Positions 17,643-25,321 of a DNA stretch of 27,051 bases are shown piece by piece. The notes beneath the pieces were generated by a model. It did no database searches and had not been told where the DNA came from. It was given only the letters and a program-made list of their open reading frames with translations. Each line of letters starts with the position of its first letter. Within the stretch, counting starts at the first letter, position 1. The DNA is from Patescibacteria group bacterium (lineage in GTDB: Bacteria; Patescibacteriota; Microgenomatia; Levybacterales; UBA12049). The stretch is from NCBI GenBank assembly GCA_023473785.1, contig JAMCYD010000013.1:1-27051 (forward strand), in the 5' to 3' direction. The position numbers and the translations under genes are program-made.

Positions 17643-17837
17643 ATGCTTTACAAAAAGGCAACAAATTATTTTAAAAATCACCCGGAGTACAATTCCCTAG
17701 TTCATGCTATTGGAGGGTTAGGCGCAGGTATTCTTATTGCTTCGCCAATCATAGGTACTCATCCGGTACGCTGGGGACTTGGTCTCTTGGGGATAAGTAT
17801 TCTAGGACATTTATATGCACTGATGAAGGGGAAGTAA
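17643..17837 (+). CDS. small two-helix membrane protein of unknown function
   Basis: This 64-residue protein begins MLYKKATNYFKNHPEYN, a basic amphipathic start. Two hydrophobic segments follow, about 18-36 (LVHAIGGLGAGILIASPII) and 43-60 (VRWGLGLLGISILGHLYAL), joined by GTHP. I do not recognise a characterised family, though small proteins of this look recur in CPR genomes. The gene call is firm for its size: it has its own promoter, an optimal SD (GGAGGTGAG, seven bases from GGAGG to ATG) and a strong intrinsic terminator about 110 bases downstream. So it is a monocistronic unit. The SD is much stronger than those of neighbouring housekeeping genes, suggesting high expression. Confidence 0.75.
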   Translation: MLYKKATNYFKNHPEYNSLVHAIGGLGAGILIASPIIGTHPVRWGLGLLGISILGHLYALMKGK

Positions 17838-17949
17838 TCTATCGAAATTATTCCGGCACGTAAATCCAGATGCTCGTAGGTTAATTCCTCTGTTTTGTGA
17901 ATGCGAATATGAAAAATATATCTTCTTAAATTTAGTTGTTAAGTTGACG

Positions 17950-17979
17950 AAAAACAGACGGAGTTAACCGTCTGTTTTT
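17950..17979. terminator. bidirectional intrinsic terminator
   Basis: A 12-base perfect stem (17950-17961 with 17968-17979) has the core ACAGACGG/CCGTCTGT, loop AGTTAA and T-runs on both strands. It ends the 64-residue gene on the plus strand and the secreted lectin-like gene (stop at 18000) on the minus strand. Confidence 0.85.
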
Positions 17980-17999
17980 ACTTGAACCAAGGGTTTTAT

Positions 18000-19052
18000 T
18001 CAATCATTGGACTTTCCATGATCTCCTTTGTCTCCATGATTATTATTGTCCTCATGATTGTTGTTATCATGATCGTCTCTGTTGTCGTGGTCTTCATCTT
18101 TTGAATGATGTTCCACATAATCTACGCACTGACCTTGGTTCTTGAAAGATGGGTTGTTAAAGATTTTCCATCCATCTTTTTTACATTGATTTTTATTAGT
18201 TGGCGGTCCAACTAGAATTGGTCCAGAAAGCAAGGAAAGATTATCTACTAAGAAACCTTTTCCTGTTGTTGCTGGCGCTGCTGCTCCGCCTGTTCTAAAA
18301 ATTGCTGTTTTGACAATCCTTACAGACTGCTCTGCAGACGCTTCGCTATCGAATCTGTAATAGTTTTCCCAGCTTGTACCCGTATGTTTGAGAACACCAT
18401 CAACATAAATCTTAACCACGTCGTTTGAAGGTCCGTCGATTACATCCATCACGAGTTTTACTGTATGAGGAGTTCTCGCATAGGTGCCAAGATCCGTCAG
18501 GACAAAATTTGCCGGATTACCTATACCCTGAACGTCATAGAAAATTATATCTATTCCGCCAGCTACATCTTCAAATCCAACATAGCTCATTCTGGATCCA
18601 TCTCCTCTATCCGGGGAAACTGACATAAACAAACCCGGTTGTTGCGCGCCTGGTACCGTTGAAGCGATATCAAACTGCATTTCGAAATGAGTTTGTTTTG
18701 TCCCTACCGAAAAAGTTCCGGCAGTTGCGCCAGTTTCTCCGACAGAATCAACTAGTGGTTTCGCAAATGTCATATCGCCGAAACAACCGCTGGTTACAGC
18801 GTTTGAGATTCTCAAACTTTGAGATCCAAAACCTGCAGTGCCTAAGCTAGCGCTTACTGCATGATCATAAACAGCACATCCTGATCCCGCTGCTCCTAAG
18901 CTGCTCCATCCATCCTGTGCATTTATTGTCCCAAGTGTATATGGAGGGTTTTCAAAATTTACGGAAACAGAATCGGCAAATGCCGGGGCAATTGTTGCTC
19001 CAAGCATCAACACTCCTGCTGCTCCCCCTATTAAAAATTTTTTAATATTCAT
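18000..19052 (-). CDS. secreted beta-rich (lectin-like) protein with an Asp/His/Asn-rich tail
   Basis: The 350-residue precursor has a clear signal peptide: MNIKKFLIGG, a hydrophobic stretch, and cleavage near APAFA-DS (25-27). Residues about 28-280 are beta-rich, with IDIIFYDVQG, PHTVKLVMDVIDG, VVKIYVDGVLKHTG and a closing FLVDNLSL strand. This pattern is typical of concanavalin-A-like or LamG-type jelly rolls, so carbohydrate binding is a reasonable guess but unproven. Next comes a short Cys-flanked module NQCKKDGWKIFNNP...NQGQCVDY (288-312), a motif common at the ends of surface proteins. The tail (313-350) is almost only D, H, N, K, E and G, possibly metal-binding. The ATG is preceded by an SD (GGGAGGTG). 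It has its own promoter and a terminator hairpin in the leader. Confidence 0.8.
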   Translation of the reverse strand: MNIKKFLIGGAAGVLMLGATIAPAFADSVSVNFENPPYTLGTINAQDGWSSLGAAGSGCAVYDHAVSASLGTAGFGSQSLRISNAVTSGCFGDMTFAKPLVDSVGETGATAGTFSVGTKQTHFEMQFDIASTVPGAQQPGLFMSVSPDRGDGSRMSYVGFEDVAGGIDIIFYDVQGIGNPANFVLTDLGTYARTPHTVKLVMDVIDGPSNDVVKIYVDGVLKHTGTSWENYYRFDSEASAEQSVRIVKTAIFRTGGAAAPATTGKGFLVDNLSLLSGPILVGPPTNKNQCKKDGWKIFNNPSFKNQGQCVDYVEHHSKDEDHDNRDDHDNNNHEDNNNHGDKGDHGKSND

Positions 19053-19140
19053 TTATTATTCACCTCCCTCCTGTCACAAAAAAACCGCCAGAAGGCGGCC
19101 TGTATTATGATTAAATTCCTGCTATTTAATCCGATTTTCA
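19053..19140 (-). promoter_or_regulatory. structured leader of the secreted lectin-like gene, candidate attenuator
   Basis: The predicted transcript from about 19141 to the ATG has two hairpins in series. The first is a perfect 8-base stem, GATTAAAT/ATTTAATC (19131-19124 with 19116-19109), with loop AGCAGGA. The second is the intrinsic terminator at 19078-19098. The SD GGGAGGTG (19068-19061) follows at once. A terminator between promoter and SD is the layout of a transcription attenuator or riboswitch expression platform. I match no known riboswitch class, and simple read-through control of ftsZ is possible. Confidence 0.45.
19078..19098 (-). terminator. intrinsic terminator between ftsZ and the secreted protein gene
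   Basis: On the minus strand, CCGCC, loop TTCT, GGCGG, then seven T. It lies 99 bases after the ftsZ stop and would end the dcw operon. It also lies inside the leader of the next gene, only 9 bases before its SD, so it may double as an attenuator. Confidence 0.8.
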
Positions 19141-19147
19141 CAACCCT

Positions 19148-19176
19148 ATAATCGCACTAAAATACTGTCATGTCAA
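19148..19176 (-). promoter_or_regulatory. promoter of the secreted lectin-like gene
   Basis: On the minus strand TTGACA (19176-19171), 17 bases, then GATTAT (19153-19148). It starts 21 bases past the ftsZ stop and upstream of the terminator hairpin. Confidence 0.6.
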
Positions 19177-19196
19177 GTATTTCTATAAATGAGGAT

Positions 19197-20282
19197 TTAA
19201 TTCCTCTGTCTTAGAAATGCGGGGATTTCGAATACGTCTTCTTCTCCCGTGGTTGGTTCCTCGGTTGGTGTTGATCGAACCTCTTCTGTCTTTTTTTCAA
19301 CAGAAACAAATTCTCTAAGCACCTGTCTGGCTTGGTCAAATCCGGTTGCGATAACTGTTATTTTTATTGTATCGTGCATTGACTCATCCACGGTTGCGCC
19401 GAAAATAATATTTGCATCAGGATCCGCGGCAGCGGATATAATCTTTGCGGCTTCATCAACCTCGCTCATAGTAATATCCGTTCCGCCTGTAATATTGAAG
19501 AGCACTCCCCGTGCTCCATCCATAGATATTTCCAAAAGCGGAGATGCGACTGCTGATCTTGCGGCAACCTGGGCTCTATTTTCGCCAACTCCTGTTCCTA
19601 TACCCATCAAAGCAGAACCTGCATTGGACATTATTGTTCTTACATCGGCAAAATCTACATTTATAAGCCCGGGCAAGGTTATAAGATCGGATATCCCCTG
19701 AACTCCCTGTGTTAAGACAGAATCTGCGACTTTAAACGCCTCAAGAAGAGAAAGTTTTTTATCAACGACGTCAAGAATTCTTTGATTTGGAATGACAATT
19801 AGGGTGTCTACTTTATCTTTTAGCTCTTCAACTCCATCCTCAGCAGCGACCGTTCTTCTTGTTCCTTCAAACGTGAATGGTTTTGTAACAACTGCTATAG
19901 TTAGCGCGCCAATTTCCTTAGCAACTTTTGCAATAATAGGAGATGCTCCTGTTCCTGTACCCCCTCCCATTCCTGCCGCGATAAATACCATGTCAGATCC
20001 TCCAAGTATATCCTTTAATTTTTCCGAGGATTCCTCGGCTGCTTGTTTTCCTATCTCAGGATCGCCTCCCGAACCTAATCCCTTGGTCAAATTTTCTCCA
20101 ATTTGGACTTTGGTTGCTGCTTGACAAAGTAAAAGGGCTTGAGCATCGGTATTAAGAGCCACAAAATCAACTCCTTGAATCTGTCCCTGCGAGATCATTG
20201 AACTGAGAGCATTACAGCCGCCGCCACCAATACCTATCACTCTTATTTTGGCAAAGTTTGCAGTTTGAGGTTTAATAAGCAT
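19197..20282 (-). CDS. ftsZ: cell division GTPase FtsZ
   Basis: This tubulin-like GTPase forms the division ring. From the chosen start it has 361 residues. [14 protein letters not shown] starts the Rossmann domain, the tubulin signature is GGGTGTG (106-112), NVDFADV (208-214) is the T7 loop with catalytic Asp residues, and TKPFTFEG is present. The C-terminal peptide [13 protein letters not shown] is the conserved FtsA-binding tail. The disordered linker before it is very short, about 25 residues. The frame can extend upstream to a TTG at 20321 (13 more residues), but the ATG at 20282 places the conserved FAKIRVIG at the usual distance from the start, so I prefer it. It is the last gene of the mraY-to-ftsZ operon. 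Confidence 0.96.
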   Translation of the reverse strand: MLIKPQTANFAKIRVIGIGGGGCNALSSMISQGQIQGVDFVALNTDAQALLLCQAATKVQIGENLTKGLGSGGDPEIGKQAAEESSEKLKDILGGSDMVFIAAGMGGGTGTGASPIIAKVAKEIGALTIAVVTKPFTFEGTRRTVAAEDGVEELKDKVDTLIVIPNQRILDVVDKKLSLLEAFKVADSVLTQGVQGISDLITLPGLINVDFADVRTIMSNAGSALMGIGTGVGENRAQVAARSAVASPLLEISMDGARGVLFNITGGTDITMSEVDEAAKIISAAADPDANIIFGATVDESMHDTIKITVIATGFDQARQVLREFVSVEKKTEEVRSTPTEEPTTGEEDVFEIPAFLRQRN

Positions 20283-20333
20283 AGACACACTAAATGTAGC
20301 AGATAAAAAACCCTTTTGCAAGTCCCTTTTAAA

Positions 20334-21626
20334 TCAGGGGATAAATGACTTTACAATTTCTATAGCACGCGAGAGTATTTTATTAAAACGCAGATTTGGT
20401 ACTTGGGGAATTGCTAATCCAAAGGGAAAGGACGATTCAGGTTCAAGAGTTGCTCCATATGCTGCGAGCCCGACTGCAGTTGAAAAAGCAGGAGTCTGAA
20501 TTTCATCAATAATTCCTTTTATATTTGTAGGGAGTCCAATTCTAACCGGCATGGCAAGAGTCCTTTTCGCACTGTCCGTTGCTCCAATCGTCAAAGCCCC
20601 TCCCCCTGTTAAAACAAGACCCGAAGGAGTCTGTCCGGCAAAACCGCTTTTTTTAATTTCAAGCCCTACGAATGTAAAAATCTCATTGAGTCTTGGCCTT
20701 ATAATGCCATCTACCAATGTCTTTCTGGAAACCTTGCTGAGCTCCTCGGGAATATGAAGATGGGACAGGTCAATCTCATCGCTGTTTTTCGGTTTTTCCG
20801 TAGCTTCGGTTTCTTCCTCTGTGATTTTAACAGGCTTCTTGGGAGAACTGGATAAGAAAAGCTTTATCTTTTCAGCACTTTCTAGGGAAATTCGCAGTCC
20901 TATTGCCAGGTCGTTGGTGATATGCCTTGCTCCGATGGGCAAAACCGAGGAATAAGCAATTGAACCATCCACATAGACAGAAATATCCGTTGTCCCGGCC
21001 CCCATATCAACCAGAATTGCCCCTAATTCTCTTTCTGTTTCAGAAAGCACTGCAAGACTGCTTGCATAACCATTAAAAATGACTCCGTCCACATCAACCC
21101 CAACTTCAGAAAGGGCTTTTTCTAAATTTCTAATAGCAGTTGTATTGGCAGAAATTATATGAGTATCTACTTCAAGCCTAATTCCGGTCATGCCTATGGG
21201 ATCCTTTATTCCTTCTTGTCCATCCACAGTATAACTGCGAGGTAGAACATGAATTATTTCACGGCTTGATGGAAGAGATACAGCTTTGGCTGCATCAACG
21301 ACCCGAATTAAATCATTTTGTGCAATTTCTCCCTCAGGAGTCGATACTGCGACTACCCCCTTGGAATTTAGTGACTCAATATGCGCTCCGCCAATTGAAG
21401 CTACGACATGCGAAGCAGAATAACCAGCCATTCGCTCAGCGCCCTCAAGGGAGTTGTTTATTGAAGTAACTGCCTCATCTATATCAACAATTTGGCCTTT
21501 TTTGATCCCCGCTGACTTTGACTCTGAAACACCTAAGACATTTACGGCTTCGTCTACTCTTGCAATTAACGTTACAATCTTTGATGTACCGATATCGATA
21601 CCAACTACAATTTTCGCCTCACTCAT
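20334..21626 (-). CDS. ftsA: cell division protein FtsA
   Basis: This 430-residue actin-like ATPase anchors FtsZ to the membrane. It has the phosphate-1 loop VGIDIGTSKIV (8-18), the SHS2-like 1C region, phosphate-2 ILVDMGAGTTDISVYVDG and the adenosine motif VLTGGGALTIGA. The C-terminal amphipathic helix (RFNKILSRAIEIVKSFIP) is the membrane-targeting sequence. A charged insert at about 258-290 (KKPVKITEEETEATEKPKNS) is variable among FtsA proteins. It ends with TGA about 50 bases before the preferred ftsZ ATG and begins six bases after the short ftsQ-like gene. The ftsA-ftsZ order is conserved across bacteria. Confidence 0.95.
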   Translation of the reverse strand: MSEAKIVVGIDIGTSKIVTLIARVDEAVNVLGVSESKSAGIKKGQIVDIDEAVTSINNSLEGAERMAGYSASHVVASIGGAHIESLNSKGVVAVSTPEGEIAQNDLIRVVDAAKAVSLPSSREIIHVLPRSYTVDGQEGIKDPIGMTGIRLEVDTHIISANTTAIRNLEKALSEVGVDVDGVIFNGYASSLAVLSETERELGAILVDMGAGTTDISVYVDGSIAYSSVLPIGARHITNDLAIGLRISLESAEKIKLFLSSSPKKPVKITEEETEATEKPKNSDEIDLSHLHIPEELSKVSRKTLVDGIIRPRLNEIFTFVGLEIKKSGFAGQTPSGLVLTGGGALTIGATDSAKRTLAMPVRIGLPTNIKGIIDEIQTPAFSTAVGLAAYGATLEPESSFPFGLAIPQVPNLRFNKILSRAIEIVKSFIP

Positions 21627-21632
21627 ATATAG

Positions 21633-22031
21633 TTAAAGCTTAAGTATTGTTTTATCAAACCTAAAATCAAGAATCTTAATCTTTTTCCCTTCTATTGTAA
21701 GCCGTTTTAGTATCAGTTGTAAAGTGCTGATTTGAGTTGTTATATCTTTTTTTGAAGATAACATCACCTCTCCACCACCCAGAAGATTAACAGTAAAAGA
21801 AGAATCAGAAGCTATAGAAACCGATGCGAAAGGAATATTTTCTTTATAAAGAAGATTTGCAATATCTATATCCTTAGTATTACTTTTGCCTAAAGGGCTG
21901 ACTATAAAAGGTTTTTTAAAAAAAGAAAGATATAGATATAAAATTATACAAACAGATGCAATCAAAAATAGACAGATAATAACTACTCTTGATGGGAATT
22001 TTTTATTTCTCCTAATGATTTTTTGCCTCAT
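21633..22031 (-). CDS. ftsQ: short FtsQ/DivIB-like membrane protein
   Basis: This 132-residue bitopic protein has a basic cytoplasmic start (MRQKIIRRNKKFPSR), one helix (about 16-37) and a small extracytoplasmic domain. Between murG and ftsA this is the position of FtsQ/DivIB, which links the divisome to peptidoglycan synthases. The end, IKILDFRFDKTILKL, matches the C-terminal strand of FtsQ proteins (I-D-L-R-F-D-K-P-V). At 132 residues it is about half the usual length: the segment between membrane and final beta domain appears shortened, and a complete POTRA plus beta domain would not fit comfortably. The frame is clean, so it is a compact form and not a broken gene. It overlaps the murG end by 20 bases. 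The assignment rests on context plus the C-terminal motif. Confidence 0.65.
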   Translation of the reverse strand: MRQKIIRRNKKFPSRVVIICLFLIASVCIILYLYLSFFKKPFIVSPLGKSNTKDIDIANLLYKENIPFASVSIASDSSFTVNLLGGGEVMLSSKKDITTQISTLQLILKRLTIEGKKIKILDFRFDKTILKL

Positions 22032-23130
22032 GCTCTAAAACTTTTATTATTTTATTTGTCGCGTTTAAATCGACAAGACGTCTTGCTTTATCGGCATTTT
22101 TTATGTATTTCTCTATATTACCAATCATCGAGTTAGCAAGTATCAAAAGCATATCGGACGTAGCAGAATTCTGACTTATAACTTCCGCAAGTCCAATTTT
22201 TTTAAGAAAAAGGGCATTCTTGAACTGCTCGTTATTTTGGGAAAACGGCAAGGGGACTAGAATGCAAGGCTTGCCTGTAAACATCAATTCCGTAACGGTA
22301 TTTATTCCGGATCTTCCGATGACAAGAGTGGCATCTCTTAAAATTTTCCCTACTTTTGAAGGAGAAATAAATTTCTCAACAGTATATCTTTCTTGAATTT
22401 TGGAAGGAAGTTTTTTGCGAAAACTTAAGAACCGATTAAAATCATTATGGTCTTTGGCATCGCCTGTTTGATGAATAATCCTAAAATTCTCCAATAATTT
22501 TCCTACACACCCCTCTATTAAGGTATTTATAAAATGCGAACCCGAACTGCCGCCCGTAACATAAATTAACGGCAATACTTCGTTTGTTTGTGATTTATGA
22601 TTAACAATTTGAGATTCACGAATAATATCTTTTCTTACGGGATTACCAGTCAATGTTGTCTTTTCTTTTGGAAAAAAATCTGCTGAAGATTCCCAGGAGA
22701 TGCAAATTCGTGCAGCAAAAGAAGAGCAGATTTTGTTCGCAAGACCAGCCTCCATAGTCTGCTCGTGAAGTACAACCGGAATTCTTAGAAAAAATGAAGC
22801 TAAAACTACAGGGATTTGTAAATATCCTCCAAAACCTAAAACCACATCGGGTTTAAATTTTTTAAGAATAGCTACTGATTGTCCAAATCCTATCGGTAGT
22901 TTCAGAAGAGATTGAATTGTATGTCTGGTAAATTTTCTTTGCAACCTGCCTGTTGTCAGAGATGAAAAGGCAATGCCCAGATCGGTTATGGTTTTGTATT
23001 CGAGAGAAAAAGACTTATCTGCCTCAAAAGTATGTTTTCGTCCGATATACAATAACTTTACATTTTTGCCTAAAACATCGACTACAGATAAAGCAGGCGC
23101 TAAGTGCCCTCCAACGATTGCAACTTTCAT
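22012..23130 (-). CDS. murG: UDP-N-acetylglucosamine--undecaprenyl-PP-MurNAc-pentapeptide transferase MurG
   Basis: This 372-residue GT28 family (GT-B) enzyme adds GlcNAc to lipid I to make lipid II on the inner membrane face. Motifs seen are VGGHLAPAL (6-14), VVLGFGGYLQIPVVLA (96-111), VVLHEQTMEAGLANK (119-133), LTGNPVRKDI and VTGGSSGSHFIN. In the donor site, VIGRSGINTVTEL replaces the usual S-R-A-G-A-S-T-V-A-E-L. The first glycine-rich loop is shorter than the usual GGTGGH. It overlaps ftsW by four bases and the ftsQ-like gene by 20, consistent with coupled translation. Confidence 0.93.
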   Translation of the reverse strand: MKVAIVGGHLAPALSVVDVLGKNVKLLYIGRKHTFEADKSFSLEYKTITDLGIAFSSLTTGRLQRKFTRHTIQSLLKLPIGFGQSVAILKKFKPDVVLGFGGYLQIPVVLASFFLRIPVVLHEQTMEAGLANKICSSFAARICISWESSADFFPKEKTTLTGNPVRKDIIRESQIVNHKSQTNEVLPLIYVTGGSSGSHFINTLIEGCVGKLLENFRIIHQTGDAKDHNDFNRFLSFRKKLPSKIQERYTVEKFISPSKVGKILRDATLVIGRSGINTVTELMFTGKPCILVPLPFSQNNEQFKNALFLKKIGLAEVISQNSATSDMLLILANSMIGNIEKYIKNADKARRLVDLNATNKIIKVLEHEAKNH

Positions 23131-24200
23131 AATTTTATACTTTGTTTTGAAATATTAAGAAGAATTCCAACTGCACTAAGGTCAACTATAAGGGCCGATC
23201 CCCCATAGGAGATGAAGGGGAGAGGGATACCGGTTAGAGGCAAAAGAACGGTTTGCGAAGCTAGATTGATAATCATCTGAACCCCCAAGAAAGTTATGAT
23301 TCCGCCCCCTAAAAGCTTTCCAAAGTTATCTTTTGCTCTCATTGCAATATAAAAACCGCGCCAGACAATAACTGCAAATAGAACAATAAGAAAAACACCG
23401 CCTACAAAACCTAATTCTTCGGCAATTATTGCAAAGATTGAATCGGTTGTTGTTTCAGGTAAATATGCATATTTTTGTAGAGAATTCGAAAGCCCAACTC
23501 CGAATAATCCCCCTGAACCAAGAGCTATCAGTATTTGCTTTACATGATAAGAAGATGTCTGAATCGGCTGATTTATATTCAAAAAAGCCTCAAATCTTTT
23601 ATATCGGTAGGGTGATAATTTAATAAGAAAAAAGCCTGCTGCCAGAATTATCGGTGATAGAATCGCAAAATAAGAAACGTTTCCTCCTGATAAAAAATAA
23701 ACAGCAAGCGCCTCTGTGAGTATGACAATGGCAGTACCCATATCGGGCTCAAGCATAACTAGAATAACAACTAAAACCAAAAGCAGTAAAAAGGCGATAA
23801 ATCTTCCCTTTTCTCTGGCTGATAACCAAGAAGCAAGGTAAATAGCAAGTGCAAGCTTTACGAACTCAGCAGGCTGAATAATAAAAAAACGTAAACTTAT
23901 CCATCTGTGCGCTCCAAGGATATATAATCCGATACCCGGCACAAAAACTAGCGTTAAGAGAATCAGCGCAACAATAAAGATTGGCAGCGAAAGATTGTAT
24001 AGCTTATGATAGTCAAAAAAAGAAAAAAGAATTAAAAATAAAAAACCCAAGCCAACCCAGAAAGCTTGGCTCTTTATATAATGATATTTATCGCCGAAAT
24101 CTCTAAACGCCACGAAAGAAGATGCATCGTATATCATAAAAAGACCAAAAAGTGTTAGGAATACAACAGAGGCAAGAAGAATTATATCCAGTCTTTTCAT
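23127..24200 (-). CDS. ftsW: FtsW, SEDS peptidoglycan polymerase of the divisome
   Basis: This 357-residue protein with about ten transmembrane segments polymerises lipid II at the septum, with a class B PBP partner. LMIYDASS-like FMIYDASSFVAF lies near the N-terminus. QPAEFVKLALAIYLASWLS is the typical SEDS helix 3-4 region, MLEPDMGTA has the essential Asp, and PETTTDSIFAIIAEELGFVG is the FtsW-type loop. GIPLPFISYGGSALI lies near the C-terminus. The EEL form and its place between mraY and murG mark it as FtsW; the other SEDS gene in the window is RodA-like. It overlaps both neighbours by four bases. Confidence 0.93.
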   Translation of the reverse strand: MKRLDIILLASVVFLTLFGLFMIYDASSFVAFRDFGDKYHYIKSQAFWVGLGFLFLILFSFFDYHKLYNLSLPIFIVALILLTLVFVPGIGLYILGAHRWISLRFFIIQPAEFVKLALAIYLASWLSAREKGRFIAFLLLLVLVVILVMLEPDMGTAIVILTEALAVYFLSGGNVSYFAILSPIILAAGFFLIKLSPYRYKRFEAFLNINQPIQTSSYHVKQILIALGSGGLFGVGLSNSLQKYAYLPETTTDSIFAIIAEELGFVGGVFLIVLFAVIVWRGFYIAMRAKDNFGKLLGGGIITFLGVQMIINLASQTVLLPLTGIPLPFISYGGSALIVDLSAVGILLNISKQSIKL

Positions 24201-25210
24201 CTAATGAAGGCTATATAAAGTCCCAAAACAGCGAAGAAAAATCCTAATAGCCAAGCCCTCATTACAATCTTTGGCTCGTCCCAGCCGATTTTCTGAAGAT
24301 AAAGATGAAAAGGAGAGACCGGCAGTATGCTTCTTCCTAGAAATTTCTTACCTAGAATCTGCACCAGGGAAGAACCGACTTCAAGAATAAAAACTCCGCC
24401 AATAAAAGCCAATGCAATAATTTTACCGGTCAAAAGTCCAATTACCGCAAGTACGGCCCCAAGAGAAAGTGATCCTACATCACCAAGCCAAATTCTTGCC
24501 TTATAGATATTGAAATAAAGAAACGCCGAAACGCTTCCCATGAGAATGGCTATGAAAGTTCTCAAAGCCTCGTCAAGCTGATTTTGGGAAATTGTTAAAA
24601 ATGCACCTAGACAGATAAGAAGAAGGCCTGAAGCTAGTCCGTCCAGCCCATCTGCGATGTTAAAAGCATTTGTAAATGAAACAATGACAAGAGCAGCAAA
24701 GGGTATAAAAAGAAAACCAAGCGGAGCCAACCCAACACCCTTTATGAAGATGAAAAAATAACCAAGTTTCGCATAAAGTACTGTTGCAATGATAAAAGCC
24801 AGAACCCACTGAATGAGAAATTTATGCCTGAATCTTAGGCCAAAAAATGCAAATTTCTTTCCATTATTAATCAGCTTTTTGGCATCATCATAAAATCCCA
24901 GCATTCCAAAACTGATAAAAGTAAACAGTATTATAAAAAGCTCCCAGGGCTTAACATTTATATTGAGCATTCCATATGCCCACAGGGAAAGTATTGAAAC
25001 TACTGAAATAATCAAAAACCCTCCTCCGAAGGGTGTCCCTTCTTTCCAGGCATGGAATTTGTCAAAAAGGGGCGTAGGTTTATCGAAAATATCAACAGTC
25101 TTCTGCTTCTGCCTTCTAATCTTAAGCTTATAGAGAAAATCTATGAAGGGAATAAGAAGAATAAAGGTAATAAACGAGGACAGGAGCATCAGCCCCAATA
25201 TCTGCACCAT
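24197..25210 (-). CDS. mraY: phospho-N-acetylmuramoyl-pentapeptide-transferase MraY
   Basis: This 337-residue polytopic enzyme transfers phospho-MurNAc-pentapeptide to undecaprenyl phosphate, making lipid I. It has GTPFGGGF (58-65, the family K-T-P-T-M-G-G region), the Asp pair LGFYDDAKKL (104-113, D108/D109), SFTNAFNIADGLDGLASGL (178-196) and WLGDVGSLSLGA (241-252, with the third acidic residue D244). The usual HHH loop (S-P-x-H-H-H-F-E) reads SPFHLYLQKIGWDEP (299-313), so two of three histidines are lost. It could in principle be a related polyprenyl-phosphate transferase, but the dcw context strongly favours MraY. It is the first gene of the operon. Confidence 0.92.
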   Translation of the reverse strand: MVQILGLMLLSSFITFILLIPFIDFLYKLKIRRQKQKTVDIFDKPTPLFDKFHAWKEGTPFGGGFLIISVVSILSLWAYGMLNINVKPWELFIILFTFISFGMLGFYDDAKKLINNGKKFAFFGLRFRHKFLIQWVLAFIIATVLYAKLGYFFIFIKGVGLAPLGFLFIPFAALVIVSFTNAFNIADGLDGLASGLLLICLGAFLTISQNQLDEALRTFIAILMGSVSAFLYFNIYKARIWLGDVGSLSLGAVLAVIGLLTGKIIALAFIGGVFILEVGSSLVQILGKKFLGRSILPVSPFHLYLQKIGWDEPKIVMRAWLLGFFFAVLGLYIAFIR

Positions 25211-25218
25211 AGAGCTAT

Positions 25219-25247
25219 ATTATACTACCCCGCCCAATCTTGTTCAA
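25219..25247 (-). promoter_or_regulatory. promoter of the mraY-ftsW-murG-ftsQ-ftsA-ftsZ operon
   Basis: On the minus strand TTGAAC (25247-25242), 17 bases, then TATAAT (25224-25219) and the mraY ATG after eight bases. The leader would be one or two bases, so mraY mRNA is effectively leaderless. I see no other promoter inside the operon. Confidence 0.75.
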
Positions 25248-25286
25248 CCTTAAGCAAGAAATTCTAAAATTTTTGAAGCGGCCTAC

Positions 25287-25315
25287 TTGATAAGGATGCG
25301 GATTAGATATATCAT
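25287..25315 (+). promoter_or_regulatory. leaderless promoter of the membrane-anchored beta-domain protein gene
   Basis: TTGATA at 25287-25292, 17 bases, TATCAT at 25310-25315, six bases, then the ATG at 25322. It is divergent from the dcw operon promoter 40 bases away. Confidence 0.6.
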
Positions 25316-25321
25316 AAATAC

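Noticed and set aside
19249..19701. 150-residue frame antisense to ftsZ
   Set aside because: It lies wholly within ftsZ, has low-complexity S/P/A/I composition and no initiation signals. It is a shadow of the GC-richer ftsZ codons.
20283..20321. TTG start adding 13 residues to FtsZ
   Set aside because: The ATG at 20282 puts the conserved FAKIRVIG at the distance from the start that FtsZ proteins normally show. The extension has no family resemblance.
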